Part shown: positions 33,388 to 42,044 of the stretch, piece after piece | How positions within the stretch are numbered: position 1 is the first letter of the stretch | Layout: each line of letters begins with the position of its first letter | Source: Saccharothrix deserti | GTDB taxonomy: Bacteria; Actinomycetota; Actinomycetes; Mycobacteriales; Pseudonocardiaceae | Assembly: GCF_009769385.1 (NCBI RefSeq) | Contig: NZ_VKAB01000023.1 | Coordinates: 124,001 to 188,000 of the forward strand | DNA length: 64,000 bases | Direction: 5' to 3' | Notes under the pieces: model-generated | What the model was told of the DNA's origin: nothing | Database searches by the model: none | The model's input: the letters and a program-made list of their open reading frames with translations, nothing else | Translations under genes and position numbers: made by a program

Positions 33388-35039
33388 CACTGCTCATCGG
33401 CTTCGGCGCTCATCGGGATGGGGACGTTCTTGTCCTCGGCGACGTCGATCGCCCGCTGGTACCCGGCGTCGACGTGGCGGATGACGCCCATGGCGGGGTC
33501 GTTGGTCAGCACCCGTTCGATCTTCTGCGCCGCCAACGGGGTGCCGTCGGCGACCGTCACCTGACCGGCGTGGATGGACCTGCCGATGCCGACGCCGCCG
33601 CCGTGGTGCAGGGACACCCAGGTGGCGCCCGACGCGGTGTTGACCAGGGCGTTGAGCAGGGGCCAGTCGGCGATGGCGTCCGAACCGTCGGCCATCGCCT
33701 CGGTCTCGCGGTACGGGGAGGCGACCGAGCCGCAGTCGAGGTGGTCGCGGCCGATGACGATCGGCGCGGACAGCTCGCCGGACGCGACCATCTCGTTGAA
33801 CTTGAGGCCGGCGAGGTGGCGTTCGCCGTAGCCGAGCCAGCAGATGCGGGCGGGCAGGCCCTGGAACTCGACGCGTTCGCCCGCCATCTTGATCCAGCGC
33901 GCCAGCTGCTCGTTCTCCGGGAAGAGCTCGAGGATGGCGCGGTCGGTCTTGGCGATGTCGGCCGGGTCGCCGGACAGCGCGGCCCAGCGGAACGGGCCCT
34001 TGCCCTCGCAGAACAGCGGCCGGATGTAGGCGGGGACGAAGCCGGGGAAGTCGAACGCGCGGTCGTAGCCGCCGAGCTTGGCCTCGCCGCGGATGGAGTT
34101 GCCGTAGTCGAAGACCTCGGCGCCGCGGTCCATGAAGCCCACCATGGCCTCGACGTGGTCGGCCATCGAACCGCGGGCGCGGTCGGTGAACTCGTCGGGC
34201 TTGGCGGCGGCGTAGTCCGGCCAGTCCTCGACCGGGACGCCCTTCGGGCAGTACGCGAGCGGGTCGTGCGCGGAGGTCTGGTCGGTGACGATGTCGACCG
34301 GGACCTCGCGGCGCAGCAGCTCGGGCAGCACCTCGGCGGCGTTGCCGATCAGGCCCACGGACAGGGCCCGGCCTTCGGACTTCGCCTTGAGCACGCGGTC
34401 GATCGCGTCGTCGATGTCGTCGGCGATCTCGTCCAGGTAGCGGGTCTCGACGCGGCGGCGGGCGCGCTGCGGGTCGACCTCGATGCAGAGCGCGACGCCC
34501 TCGTTCATGGTGACCGCGAGCGGTTGCGCGCCGCCCATGCCGCCGAGACCGGCGGTGACGGTCAGTGTGCCGCGAAGGGTGCCGTTGAAGCGCTTGTTGG
34601 CGACGGCGGCGAACGTCTCGTAGGTGCCCTGGAGGATGCCCTGGGTGCCGATGTAGATCCACGAACCGGCCGTCATCTGGCCGTACATGGTCAGGCCCTC
34701 GGCTTCGAGGCGGCGGAACTCGGGCCAGTTCGCCCAGTCCGGCACGAGGTTCGAGTTCGCGATGAGCACGCGCGGCGCCCACTCGTGGGTGCGCATGACG
34801 CCGACCGGGCGGCCGGACTGGACGAGCAGGGTCTCGTCGTCGGCGAGGTTGGCCAGCTCGCGGCTGATCGCGTGGAAGCTCGGCCAGTCGCGGGCGGCCT
34901 TGCCGGTGCCGCCGTAGACGACGAGGTCCTCGGGGCGTTCGGCGACGTCGGGGTCGAGGTTGTTGTGGAACATCCGCAAGGCGGCCTCGGTCGGCCAGCT
35001 GCGGGCGGTGAGGTCGGTTCCTCGGGCGGCACGCACCAT
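33387..35039 (-). CDS. hutU: Urocanate hydratase
   Basis: The 550-residue NAD-dependent urocanase catalyses step two of histidine degradation. Typical blocks include YGGTGKAARDWPSFHAI, GQMTAGSWIYIGTQGILQGT, TAGLGGMGGAQPLA and the ICWLGYGERH segment with the conserved cysteine. The junction with hutH is GTGATG, where TGA is the hutH stop; I annotate the ATG at 35039, though the GTG at 35042 is possible. It is translationally coupled to hutH upstream and the M20 gene downstream. Confidence 0.97.
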   Translation of the reverse strand: MVRAARGTDLTARSWPTEAALRMFHNNLDPDVAERPEDLVVYGGTGKAARDWPSFHAISRELANLADDETLLVQSGRPVGVMRTHEWAPRVLIANSNLVPDWANWPEFRRLEAEGLTMYGQMTAGSWIYIGTQGILQGTYETFAAVANKRFNGTLRGTLTVTAGLGGMGGAQPLAVTMNEGVALCIEVDPQRARRRVETRYLDEIADDIDDAIDRVLKAKSEGRALSVGLIGNAAEVLPELLRREVPVDIVTDQTSAHDPLAYCPKGVPVEDWPDYAAAKPDEFTDRARGSMADHVEAMVGFMDRGAEVFDYGNSIRGEAKLGGYDRAFDFPGFVPAYIRPLFCEGKGPFRWAALSGDPADIAKTDRAILELFPENEQLARWIKMAGERVEFQGLPARICWLGYGERHLAGLKFNEMVASGELSAPIVIGRDHLDCGSVASPYRETEAMADGSDAIADWPLLNALVNTASGATWVSLHHGGGVGIGRSIHAGQVTVADGTPLAAQKIERVLTNDPAMGVIRHVDAGYQRAIDVAEDKNVPIPMSAEADEQ

Positions 35040-36541
35040 CACAGGGCTCCGTTCCGGATCAGTTCTTCGGCGGCGGCGATCTCGGGCGCGAGGTGGCGGT
35101 CCGGGCCGGGGCCCCCGACGTGCTCGCGGAGCTTCGCCACGGCGGCCGCGGTCGCGGGGGCGGGCTTGAGCGGTTTGCGCAGGTCCAGGGCGCGGGCGGC
35201 GGTCAGGAACTCGATCGCGAGAACCTTGCGCAGGCCGTCCACGGACTGGCGCAGCTTGCGGGCGGAGGACCAGCCCATGGAGACGTGGTCCTCCTGCATC
35301 GCGCTGCTCGGGATCGAGTCGACCGAGGCGGGCGCGGCCAGGCGCTTCAGCTCGCTGACGATCGCGGCCTGGGTGTACTGGGCGATCATGTGGCCGGAGT
35401 CGACGCCCGGGTCGTGGGCCAGGAACGGCGGCAGGCCGTGCGAGCGGTTCACGTCGAGCATCCGGTCGGTGCGGCGTTCCGCGATGCTCGCCACGTCGGC
35501 CGTGGGGATGGCGAGGAAGTCCAGCACGTAGGCGATCGGCGCGCCGTGGAAGTTGCCGTTCGACTCGACCCGGCCGTCGGCCAGCACCACCGGGTTGTCG
35601 ATGGACGACGCCAGCTCACGGTCCGCGACGGTCTCGGCGTAGGCGACGGTGTCGCGGGCCGCGCCGTGGACCTGCGGTGAGCAGCGCAACGAGTAGGCGT
35701 CCTGGACGCGGGTGCAGTCCGGGCCGCGGTGGCTGTCCATGATCTCGGAGTCCCGCAGGATCTCCGCCATCCGCTGGGCGGACCGGCCCTGGCCGGGGTG
35801 CGGGCGCAGGGCCTGGAGGTCGGCGGCGAACACGCGGTCCGTGCCGAGGAGGGCTTCCACGCTCATCGCGGCGGTCAGGTCGGCGACGTCCAGCAGGTAG
35901 TGCAGGTCCCTGATCGCGAGGACGAGCATGCCGAGCATGCCGTCGGTGCCGTTGATCAGGGCCAGGCCCTCCTTCTCGGCCAGGCGGACGGGTTCGATGC
36001 CCGCCTTGGCGAGGGCCTGTGCGGCCGGGACGAGGTTGTCGTCGGCGTCGCGAACCTGGCCTTCACCCGTGAGGGCGAGGGCGGCGGCGGACAGCGGGGC
36101 GAGGTCGCCCGAGCAGCCGAGCGAGCCGAACTCGTGGACGACCGGGGTGATGCCGGCGTTCAGCATCGCGGCCATCGTCTCGGCGGTCTCCAGCCTGATG
36201 CCGGTGTGACCGCTGGTCAGGGTCTTGAGGCGGAGCAGGACGAGGGCGCGGACGACCTCTCGCTCGACCTCGGGGCCGGCGCCCGCCGCGTGCGAGCGGA
36301 CCAGGGACTGCTGGAGCGCGGCACGGCGGTCCGGCGGGATGTGCCGGACCGCCAGCGCGCCGAACCCGGTGGAGACGCCGTAGGTGGGCTTCTCGGCCGT
36401 GGCCAGGCGTTCGATGTGTGCCCGAGCGGTCGTGACCGCGTCGCGGGCCGCCTCCGTGATCTCCACGCGCGCGCCGCCACGGGCCACGGCGTGGACGTCC
36501 TCGCGGGTCAGGGGCTTCGGACCCAACTGCACGGGTTGCAT
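35039..36541 (-). CDS. hutH: Histidine ammonia-lyase
   Basis: The 500-residue enzyme removes ammonia from histidine to give urocanate. It has the YGVSTGFGALA entry, the MIO prosthetic-group region GSLGCSGDLAPLSAAAL and the QDAYSLRCSPQVHGA block. The MIO tripeptide is Cys143-Ser144-Gly145 instead of the common Ala-Ser-Gly. It is the first gene of the hut operon; its promoter region carries a palindrome that may bind the nearby IclR regulator. Length is normal. Confidence 0.96.
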   Translation of the reverse strand: MQPVQLGPKPLTREDVHAVARGGARVEITEAARDAVTTARAHIERLATAEKPTYGVSTGFGALAVRHIPPDRRAALQQSLVRSHAAGAGPEVEREVVRALVLLRLKTLTSGHTGIRLETAETMAAMLNAGITPVVHEFGSLGCSGDLAPLSAAALALTGEGQVRDADDNLVPAAQALAKAGIEPVRLAEKEGLALINGTDGMLGMLVLAIRDLHYLLDVADLTAAMSVEALLGTDRVFAADLQALRPHPGQGRSAQRMAEILRDSEIMDSHRGPDCTRVQDAYSLRCSPQVHGAARDTVAYAETVADRELASSIDNPVVLADGRVESNGNFHGAPIAYVLDFLAIPTADVASIAERRTDRMLDVNRSHGLPPFLAHDPGVDSGHMIAQYTQAAIVSELKRLAAPASVDSIPSSAMQEDHVSMGWSSARKLRQSVDGLRKVLAIEFLTAARALDLRKPLKPAPATAAAVAKLREHVGGPGPDRHLAPEIAAAEELIRNGAL

Positions 36542-36552
36542 GTGCTCATCTC

Positions 36553-36611
36553 AACCCGGCAGCCGGGTCCGCACGACCCGAGGTCCGGCGATCGTGTCTG
36601 GAATACCAGAC
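36553..36611 (-). promoter_or_regulatory. hut operon promoter region with palindromic operator candidate
   Basis: GTCTGG-AATA-CCAGAC (36596-36611) is an inverted repeat with 6-base arms containing TGGAA/TTCCA-type half sites reminiscent of IclR-family operators. It lies 55 bases upstream of the hutH start. A second short hairpin, ACCCGGC-A-GCCGGGT (36554-36568), falls in the leader. An IclR-type gene lies 1.6 kb away. Confidence 0.55.
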
Positions 36612-36615
36612 TCGG

Positions 36616-37644
36616 TCAGCGGCCGATCCAGGACATGTCCGGGTTCAGGTCGACCTCGACCGCCTCGGCCGCGGCGATCAGCGCCTCCGCCGACTTGGTG
36701 TCCGGGCCGTTGCCGGCGACCAACAGGTACCGCTGCGGGGCCAGCTCGACGCGCAGGTAGCCGTTGCCGGTGGCGAGGTACTCGGCGGGCAGGCCGCGCG
36801 CGGTGACCGCAACCCACGTGCCGTAGCCGCCCTTGAGCTCGGGCGCGATGTTGTTGCTGAGCGTCGCGGAGTAGCCGACACCGTCGATCTCACCGCTCGT
36901 GGACACGCTCCACTTGCCCTCACTGTGCGTTTCGCCGTTCACGGTGACCGTGTAGTCGACCGAGCCGCCGATGGACATCGGCGAACGCGCCGGCGTGGGG
37001 TCCGGCCGCAACGACTCGGCGATCCGCAACGCCGAGGCGCGCACGTCCGGCGCGTTCAGCAGGGTGAGCTGGATGTAGACGCCCGGTTCCGGGTTGAGCA
37101 CGACCTCCGCGTCGGGGTTGGTCGCGTCCTGCTGCGGGTCCGTGATCTGGGCGGGCTTGCCGTTGACCGTCGCCCGGCTGTCACCGGACGCGTTGATGAT
37201 CCGGTTGTGCAGCGCCTGCTTCCCCTCCTCGCTGTGCGCGATGACCAGGGTGAACATCGGCGTGTCGGACTGCCCGTTGGGGACGCGGTGGACCCAGTGC
37301 CGCTGGGTCCGGTCGTCCAGGTCGACGATCCGGTCCCCCTCGATCATGCCGTCGGGCAGCCACGTCGGGCTGTAGCCGAGGGTGGCCGGGGCGTTCGTGG
37401 CGGCGGTGGTCGTGGTCGGGACGGTGGTGTTCTGGGCGCCGGCCTCGGTCGACGGGCGGATGTTCGCCGTGGTGACGACGGCGACGGCCGCGATGGCCAC
37501 CGCGCCGGTCGCCGCGGCGAGGGACAGGAACAGCGGCTTGCGGCTCTTCTTGGGGCGGTAGAGCGCGGCCAGGACGTTGCCCTCCGGCGGGGTCTGCTCG
37601 GCACGCAGCCGCAGCGCGTCCCTGATTTGGCTCTCGGTGTCCAT
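36616..37644 (-). CDS. Membrane-anchored hypothetical protein paired with ECF sigma factor
   Basis: A 342-residue protein with a short cytoplasmic N-terminus (MDTESQIRDALRLRAEQ), one membrane helix at about residues 37-60 and a Thr-rich spacer (TTVPTTTTAATNAP). A large extracytoplasmic domain follows and shows no motif I know. The topology (N-in, single pass, coupled to a sigma gene) fits an anti-sigma or sensor partner, but the classical zinc-binding anti-sigma motif is absent. The start overlaps the sigma stop (TGATG) with GGAGG 7 bases upstream. Confidence 0.75.
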   Translation of the reverse strand: MDTESQIRDALRLRAEQTPPEGNVLAALYRPKKSRKPLFLSLAAATGAVAIAAVAVVTTANIRPSTEAGAQNTTVPTTTTAATNAPATLGYSPTWLPDGMIEGDRIVDLDDRTQRHWVHRVPNGQSDTPMFTLVIAHSEEGKQALHNRIINASGDSRATVNGKPAQITDPQQDATNPDAEVVLNPEPGVYIQLTLLNAPDVRASALRIAESLRPDPTPARSPMSIGGSVDYTVTVNGETHSEGKWSVSTSGEIDGVGYSATLSNNIAPELKGGYGTWVAVTARGLPAEYLATGNGYLRVELAPQRYLLVAGNGPDTKSAEALIAAAEAVEVDLNPDMSWIGR

Positions 37645-38123
37645 CACAGTGCCTCCTTCACGCGGTCGTTCGCGCGCAGCGTCGCCAGCGCGCGGGAAAT
37701 GTGGCTGCGGACCGTGACCTGGGAGCAGTTCAGGGTCTCGGCGATCTCGGCGTCGTCGTAGCCCTCGTAGTAGCGCAGCACGACGCACGCCTTCTGCTTG
37801 CGCGGCAGCTTGTCGATGCGCTGGAGCATCGCTTCGCGCTCGTCGTAGAAGCCGGACGGGTCCGGGCTCGGCGGGTCGATGCTGTGCAGCGGGGTGTGCG
37901 TCTTCCGGCGGCGGCGCCAGCTCAGGAACTCGTTGGTGACCATCCTCTTCAGGTAGGCGGCGGGGGCGTCGACCTGGGCGATGCGTGTCCAGCGCTGTTG
38001 GGCTCTGAGCAGGCACTCCTGGACCACGTCCTGGGCCAGGTGCGGGTCGCCGGTCAGCACGGTGGCGTAGCGCAGCAGCGGGGTGACCTGCCCGGTGGCG
38101 AAGTCCTCGAAGCTGGTCGTCAT
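37644..38123 (-). CDS. SigE-family ECF RNA polymerase sigma factor
   Basis: At 159 residues this is a compact ECF sigma factor. Region 2 is recognisable (FEDFATGQVTPLLRYATVLTG, LAQDVVQECLLRAQQRW, YLKRMVTNEFLSWRRRR). Region 4 includes LPRKQKACVVLRYYEGYDDA and NCSQVTVRSHISRALATLR. It resembles the SigE family common in actinomycetes. GGAGG lies only 3 bases before the ATG. It is coupled to the membrane protein gene downstream. The start is divergent from the IclR gene with only 36 bases between, so the promoters must overlap. Confidence 0.92.
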   Translation of the reverse strand: MTTSFEDFATGQVTPLLRYATVLTGDPHLAQDVVQECLLRAQQRWTRIAQVDAPAAYLKRMVTNEFLSWRRRRKTHTPLHSIDPPSPDPSGFYDEREAMLQRIDKLPRKQKACVVLRYYEGYDDAEIAETLNCSQVTVRSHISRALATLRANDRVKEAL

Positions 38124-38159
38124 ACCCCTCCAATGCGCTTTGCCGCGGTTTTGTTGAGA

Positions 38160-38939
38160 ATGGCTTTCGTGGGAGGCAGCAGCGACGTGCCGGCGTTGCG
38201 CCGAGGGTTGGCGGTGCTGCGGCTGCTGGCCAGCAGGCCGGGTCCGCTGTCGGCGGCGGCGGTGGCGCGTGAGCTGTCCTTGCCCAGGTCCACGACGTAC
38301 CACCTGCTGGCGGAGCTGGCGGCGGCCGGGTTCGCGACCCACTTCCCCGAGGAGCGACGCTACGGGCTCGGCGTGGCGGCGTTCGAGCTCGGGTCGGCGT
38401 ACCTGCGGCACGACCCGTTGGAGCGGTTGGCGCGGCCGGTGCTGCGGCGGTTGGTGGATTCCGTCGGGCGGACCGCTCATCTGGGGGTGCTGCACGGTTC
38501 GGAGGCGTTGTACCTGGTGCGGGAGCAGCCCCGGCAGCCGACGACGATCGTGTCGGACGTCGGGGTGCGGCTGCCCGCGCACCTGACCGCTTCGGGTCGG
38601 GCGGTGCTGGGCCGGCTGCCGGCGGCGCAGGTGCGGGCGCTGTTCCCGGGCCCGTTCGTGGACCGGACCGGGCGGGGGCCGCGGAACCTGCCCGCGTTGC
38701 GGCGCCTGCTGGCGGTGGAGCGGCGGCGCGGGTGGGCGGTGGAGGACGGTTACGTGACGGCCGGGTTCGCCTCGGTGGCGGCGCCCGTGTTCGACCACGG
38801 CGAGCGGCCGATCGCGGCGATCACGGTGACGTTCCGGCACGTGTGCGAGGTGGAGTGCGGCGAGACGTGGCCGGAGTTGGCGGCGGAGATCCGGCGTGCG
38901 GCGGACGAGCTGACCAGCCGGATCGGCGGACGCGGCTGA
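38160..38939 (+). CDS. IclR-family transcriptional regulator
   Basis: About 259 residues with the IclR winged helix (VPALRRGLAVLRLLASRPGP, LSLPRSTTYHLLAELAAAGF) and the ligand-binding domain (TAHLGVLHGSEALYLVREQP, VGVRLPAHLTASGRAVL, ASVAAPVFDHGERPIAAITV). The start is uncertain: ATG 38133, ATG 38160 and GTG 38187 (10 bases after GGGAGG) are all in frame. IclR genes frequently accompany hut operons in actinobacteria, so it is a good candidate hut regulator although two genes intervene. Confidence 0.88.
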   Translation: MAFVGGSSDVPALRRGLAVLRLLASRPGPLSAAAVARELSLPRSTTYHLLAELAAAGFATHFPEERRYGLGVAAFELGSAYLRHDPLERLARPVLRRLVDSVGRTAHLGVLHGSEALYLVREQPRQPTTIVSDVGVRLPAHLTASGRAVLGRLPAAQVRALFPGPFVDRTGRGPRNLPALRRLLAVERRRGWAVEDGYVTAGFASVAAPVFDHGERPIAAITVTFRHVCEVECGETWPELAAEIRRAADELTSRIGGRG

Positions 38940-39028
38940 CCCGCAGAGGGCTCGCCCGGATTTTCATGCGGGTTTCATCTTGGCCCCCTAACTTCCGGTT
39001 GATCTCTACGACGGACAGGACGGGTGAC

Positions 39029-39853
39029 GTGACCGGACGTGCTCGGAACACCTCGACCGGGCAGCGGTGGCTGCTCGTGCTGCTCGGCATCAGCGCACTG
39101 GTCAGCCTGCTGAGCATGGCCGTGCCCGCGTTGTTCGACCACCCGCTGGTGAACAACGGCGGCGAGTTGCAGCTCTACCTCGACGTGGTGGAGGAGGGCA
39201 ACCTGCCCACGTGGTGGAGCTCCGCGCTCTTGGTGACCACCGCCCTCGCGCACGCCGTGACGGGTGCGTCCGCCCGCGTCGCCGGCTCCCGCTGGTGGCC
39301 GTACTGGTTCGTCACCGCCGGTGTGCTGGCGGTGCTCTCCCTGGACGACCACACCTCGCTGCACGAGCGGCTGGACGCCGTCGGGCGTCACGTCGTGGCC
39401 TTCGACAGCTTCCCGTTCTACTGGATCGTGCCCGGACTGATCGCCGGCGCCGCGGTCGCCGGCGCGATCGCCGTGCTGGCCGCGAACGTGACCCCGCCGG
39501 TGCGGGTCCAGCTGCTCGCCGGGGTCTCGGTGCTCCTCGTCGCGGCGCTCGGCGGCGAGGTCGCGCAGGGAGCGCTGCTCGTCGCCGCCGAGACCGGTCC
39601 GCTGTACGTGCTGACCTACCACGCCGAGGAACTGGGCGAGAACATCGGCGTCCTGCTCATGCTGTCCGCCGCGACCACAGCCCTGACCGCGACCGTGCGC
39701 GAGGGCCGGATCGAGCTGGTCTACGGGCGTCCGGAAGACGCGCATCGACTTCGCCACGACGACGCGACGATCCGACTGGACCGCCCGCGTGCCACCGTCC
39801 ACGTCGAGGTCGGCCGACACCGGCGCGCCGCTACGCTGAACCAGTGGCGGTGA
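39029..39853 (+). CDS. Polytopic membrane protein of unknown function
   Basis: A 274-residue protein with about seven hydrophobic segments. Acidic and histidine residues lie near the membrane (LDDHTSLHERLDAVGRHVV and YHAEELGENIGVLL), a pattern seen in some membrane hydrolases and heme or metal proteins. I cannot name a family. GTG 39029 has GGACAGGA about 8 bases upstream. The cytoplasmic tail is basic. Its last 10 bases overlap the start of the following kinase-like gene, so the two may be co-translated. Confidence 0.75.
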   Translation: MTGRARNTSTGQRWLLVLLGISALVSLLSMAVPALFDHPLVNNGGELQLYLDVVEEGNLPTWWSSALLVTTALAHAVTGASARVAGSRWWPYWFVTAGVLAVLSLDDHTSLHERLDAVGRHVVAFDSFPFYWIVPGLIAGAAVAGAIAVLAANVTPPVRVQLLAGVSVLLVAALGGEVAQGALLVAAETGPLYVLTYHAEELGENIGVLLMLSAATTALTATVREGRIELVYGRPEDAHRLRHDDATIRLDRPRATVHVEVGRHRRAATLNQWR

Positions 39854-40332
39854 TCTTGGTGACCGGCATGTCCGGCACGGGCAAGTCGTCGGCTCTGAAC
39901 CGGTTGGCACAGCGGGGCTACCGGGTCGTGGACACCGACTTCGGCGGGTGGATCGAAGACGTCCCCCGGGCCGGTGGCACGGGCGCGGAGCCGCAGTGGC
40001 GCGAGGACCGGATCGACGCGCTGATCGCCGAGCACGAGCTTTCGGGTGAACCGCTGTTCATCGCGGGCACGGTGTGGAACCAGGGTCGGTTCTACTCCCG
40101 GTTCGACGAGGTCGTCCTGCTCAGCGCGCCCTTGGAGGTGGTGCTGGAACGCATCGCCGACCGCGACACGAACCCCTTCGGGAAGACCGCCGAGGAGCGC
40201 GATCGGGTCGTGGCGGACACGACCAGGGTCGAGCCGCTGCTCCGCTCGTCGGCCACGGTGGAGATCGACACCCGGAAGCCGCTCGCCGACGTGGTGGACC
40301 GGCTCGCGGCGCTCGCCGGGCCGGTCCGCTGA
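39844..40332 (+). CDS. P-loop nucleotide/small-molecule kinase-like protein
   Basis: A 162-residue P-loop protein starting VILVTGMSGTGKSSALNRLA (Walker A GMSGTGKS). It has a conserved DTDFGGW segment after strand two and a C-terminal R-rich lid region (ADRDTNPFGKTAEERDRV). The size and order fit shikimate/gluconate-kinase-like enzymes, but no diagnostic substrate motif is visible. The GTG start overlaps the membrane-protein stop by 10 bases. A strong terminator follows. Confidence 0.82.
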   Translation: MAVILVTGMSGTGKSSALNRLAQRGYRVVDTDFGGWIEDVPRAGGTGAEPQWREDRIDALIAEHELSGEPLFIAGTVWNQGRFYSRFDEVVLLSAPLEVVLERIADRDTNPFGKTAEERDRVVADTTRVEPLLRSSATVEIDTRKPLADVVDRLAALAGPVR

Positions 40333-40365
40333 GTTCGGCCCGGGGGACCGAGCGCGGGAGGTAAG

Positions 40366-40404
40366 ACTCGCGGGCCGGGCAGGCGTGCCGCCCGGCCCGC
40401 GAGT
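40366..40404. terminator. Bidirectional terminator between kinase and betaine-transport operons
   Basis: A perfect 15-base-pair stem (40366-40380 with 40390-40404) and 9-base loop lies between two convergent stops, 6 bases from the substrate-binding-protein stop at 40411. Confidence 0.88.
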
Positions 40405-40410
40405 GTGGTG

Positions 40411-41295
40411 CTAGAGGGTGACGGTCTTCAGGAAGTCCGCCGCCACGTTCGCGACGGTCTCCTTGTCCACGTCCACGCGCTTGACCAGGTCGGCCAGGTT
40501 CTCGGTGGTGAGCGCGGCGGAGACCTTGTCCAGCGCCTCCTTGCCCTTGGCGTCGACCGCGTCCGACCGCAGCAGCGGCACGATGTTCTGCGCCGGGTAC
40601 ATGGTCTTCGGGTCTTCCAGTTCCACGAAGCCGTTCGCCTTGATGTCGGCGGACGTCGTGTACAGGTTGATCACCTGGACGGTGCCGTTCTTCAGCGCGT
40701 CCACGGTGATCGGGCCGCCCGCGTCGGTGGTCTTGATCTCGGTGAACGTCACCCCGTACAGGTCCTTGACCTTGGTCTCCCAGCGCTGCGCCCACTCACC
40801 GGCCGCGCCGAGCGCGTACTTGCCGGACCCGAGGTCGGCGATCGACTTCACGCCGCCGTCCGCGGTGGCCTTGGTGACCACCAGGACGTCCTTGTCCTCC
40901 GCGTCCGACTTCTCCAGCACCTCCAGGCCCGCCGGCGTCTTGGACTTCAACGCCGTGTAGACCTCCTCCGCCTCGGTGGTGGTGTTGGTCTTGTCGAAGT
41001 AGTTGAGCAGGTTGCCCGTGTACTCCGGCACCACGCCGAGCGACTTGTCCTGCAACGCCTTCACGACCAGCTCGCGGGCGCCGATGCCGGACCGGACCGA
41101 CACCGTCGCGCCGGTCGCCTTCAAAGCCCCGGCGTAGATCTCGGCGAGGATCTTGTTCTCGGTGAAGTCGGCCGAACCGACCACGACCTCACCCGACGCG
41201 GCCTGCTGCCCGCTCCCGCCCAGGTCCTCTTTGGACCCGCACGCGGAGACGACCAGGGCGGCCGACGCGACGATGACGGCCAACGTGCGCTTCAT
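40411..41295 (-). CDS. Glycine betaine/choline ABC transporter substrate-binding lipoprotein
   Basis: A 294-residue lipoprotein with signal peptide and lipobox (LAVIVASAALVVSACGS). The OpuAC/OsmF-type ligand domain contains VVVGSADFTENKILAEIYAG and LGVVPEYTGNLLNYF. It should bind glycine betaine, choline or a similar osmolyte at the outer face and deliver it to the two permeases. GGAGGA lies 8 bases upstream of the ATG. It is the last gene of the operon; its start overlaps the previous stop (ATGA). Confidence 0.93.
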   Translation of the reverse strand: MKRTLAVIVASAALVVSACGSKEDLGGSGQQAASGEVVVGSADFTENKILAEIYAGALKATGATVSVRSGIGARELVVKALQDKSLGVVPEYTGNLLNYFDKTNTTTEAEEVYTALKSKTPAGLEVLEKSDAEDKDVLVVTKATADGGVKSIADLGSGKYALGAAGEWAQRWETKVKDLYGVTFTEIKTTDAGGPITVDALKNGTVQVINLYTTSADIKANGFVELEDPKTMYPAQNIVPLLRSDAVDAKGKEALDKVSAALTTENLADLVKRVDVDKETVANVAADFLKTVTL

Positions 41296-42044
41296 GCCGT
41301 GCTTCCTCCAGATTCGACGGGCACCGGTTCCTCTCGGCGCCCCCGCTGTGTCCTTCTCGACCGCGTCCTCCCGGCCGGTGCGGCCGACAGCCGCAAACCC
41401 GCGGGCACGACCAGCCTGCCGACGCCCGCGAGGACGACGTCCAGCACGACCGCGAGCACGGCGATCAGGATCGCGCCGCCGACGAACTGCCCGTAGTCCA
41501 ACACCCGCAGGCCGTCCAGCAGGGGACGCCCCAACGTCTCGATCCCCACGTAAGCCGCCACCGACGCGGTGGCGACGACCTGGAGCGTCGCGTTGCGCAG
41601 ACCGCCGACGAGCAGCGGCAGCGCGTTCGGCACCTCCACCCGCCACAACCGCTGCGACCCGGTCATGCCCATACCGCGCGCCGCGTCCACCACACCGCGG
41701 TCCACGTCCTGGATGCCCGCGTAGGCACCGGCCAGGATCGGCGGCACCGCCAGCACGATCAGACCGATGAGCACACCGACCGTGCCGCCGCCCGCGATCA
41801 GGTACAGGAACGTGACCAGTCCCAGCGTCGGCAACGCCCGCAACGCGTTGCTGCCGCCGACCAGCACCACACCACCGCGCCCGGTGTGCCCGACGTACAG
41901 GCCGAGCGGCACGGCGATCAGCGAAGCGCCGAGCACCGCGCCGAGGCAGTAGAGCAGGTGGATGCCGACCCGCACCGGGATCGACTTGCCGCCGGACCAG
42001 TTGACCGGGTCGAGCAGCCAGGCGAAGGCGTCCGCGAAGATCAT
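41292..42044 (-). CDS. Betaine/choline ABC transporter permease (second)
   Basis: The 250-residue inner-membrane permease has five to six helices and the BPD-type cytoplasmic loop (GIQDVDRGVVDAARGMGMTG, RLWRVEVPNALPLLVGGLRN) that contacts the ATPase. This is the OpuCB/OpuCD class. A basic, Arg-rich tail of about 30 residues is longer than usual. ATGA overlaps link it to both neighbours. Confidence 0.92.
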   Translation of the reverse strand: MIFADAFAWLLDPVNWSGGKSIPVRVGIHLLYCLGAVLGASLIAVPLGLYVGHTGRGGVVLVGGSNALRALPTLGLVTFLYLIAGGGTVGVLIGLIVLAVPPILAGAYAGIQDVDRGVVDAARGMGMTGSQRLWRVEVPNALPLLVGGLRNATLQVVATASVAAYVGIETLGRPLLDGLRVLDYGQFVGGAILIAVLAVVLDVVLAGVGRLVVPAGLRLSAAPAGRTRSRRTQRGRREEPVPVESGGSTA

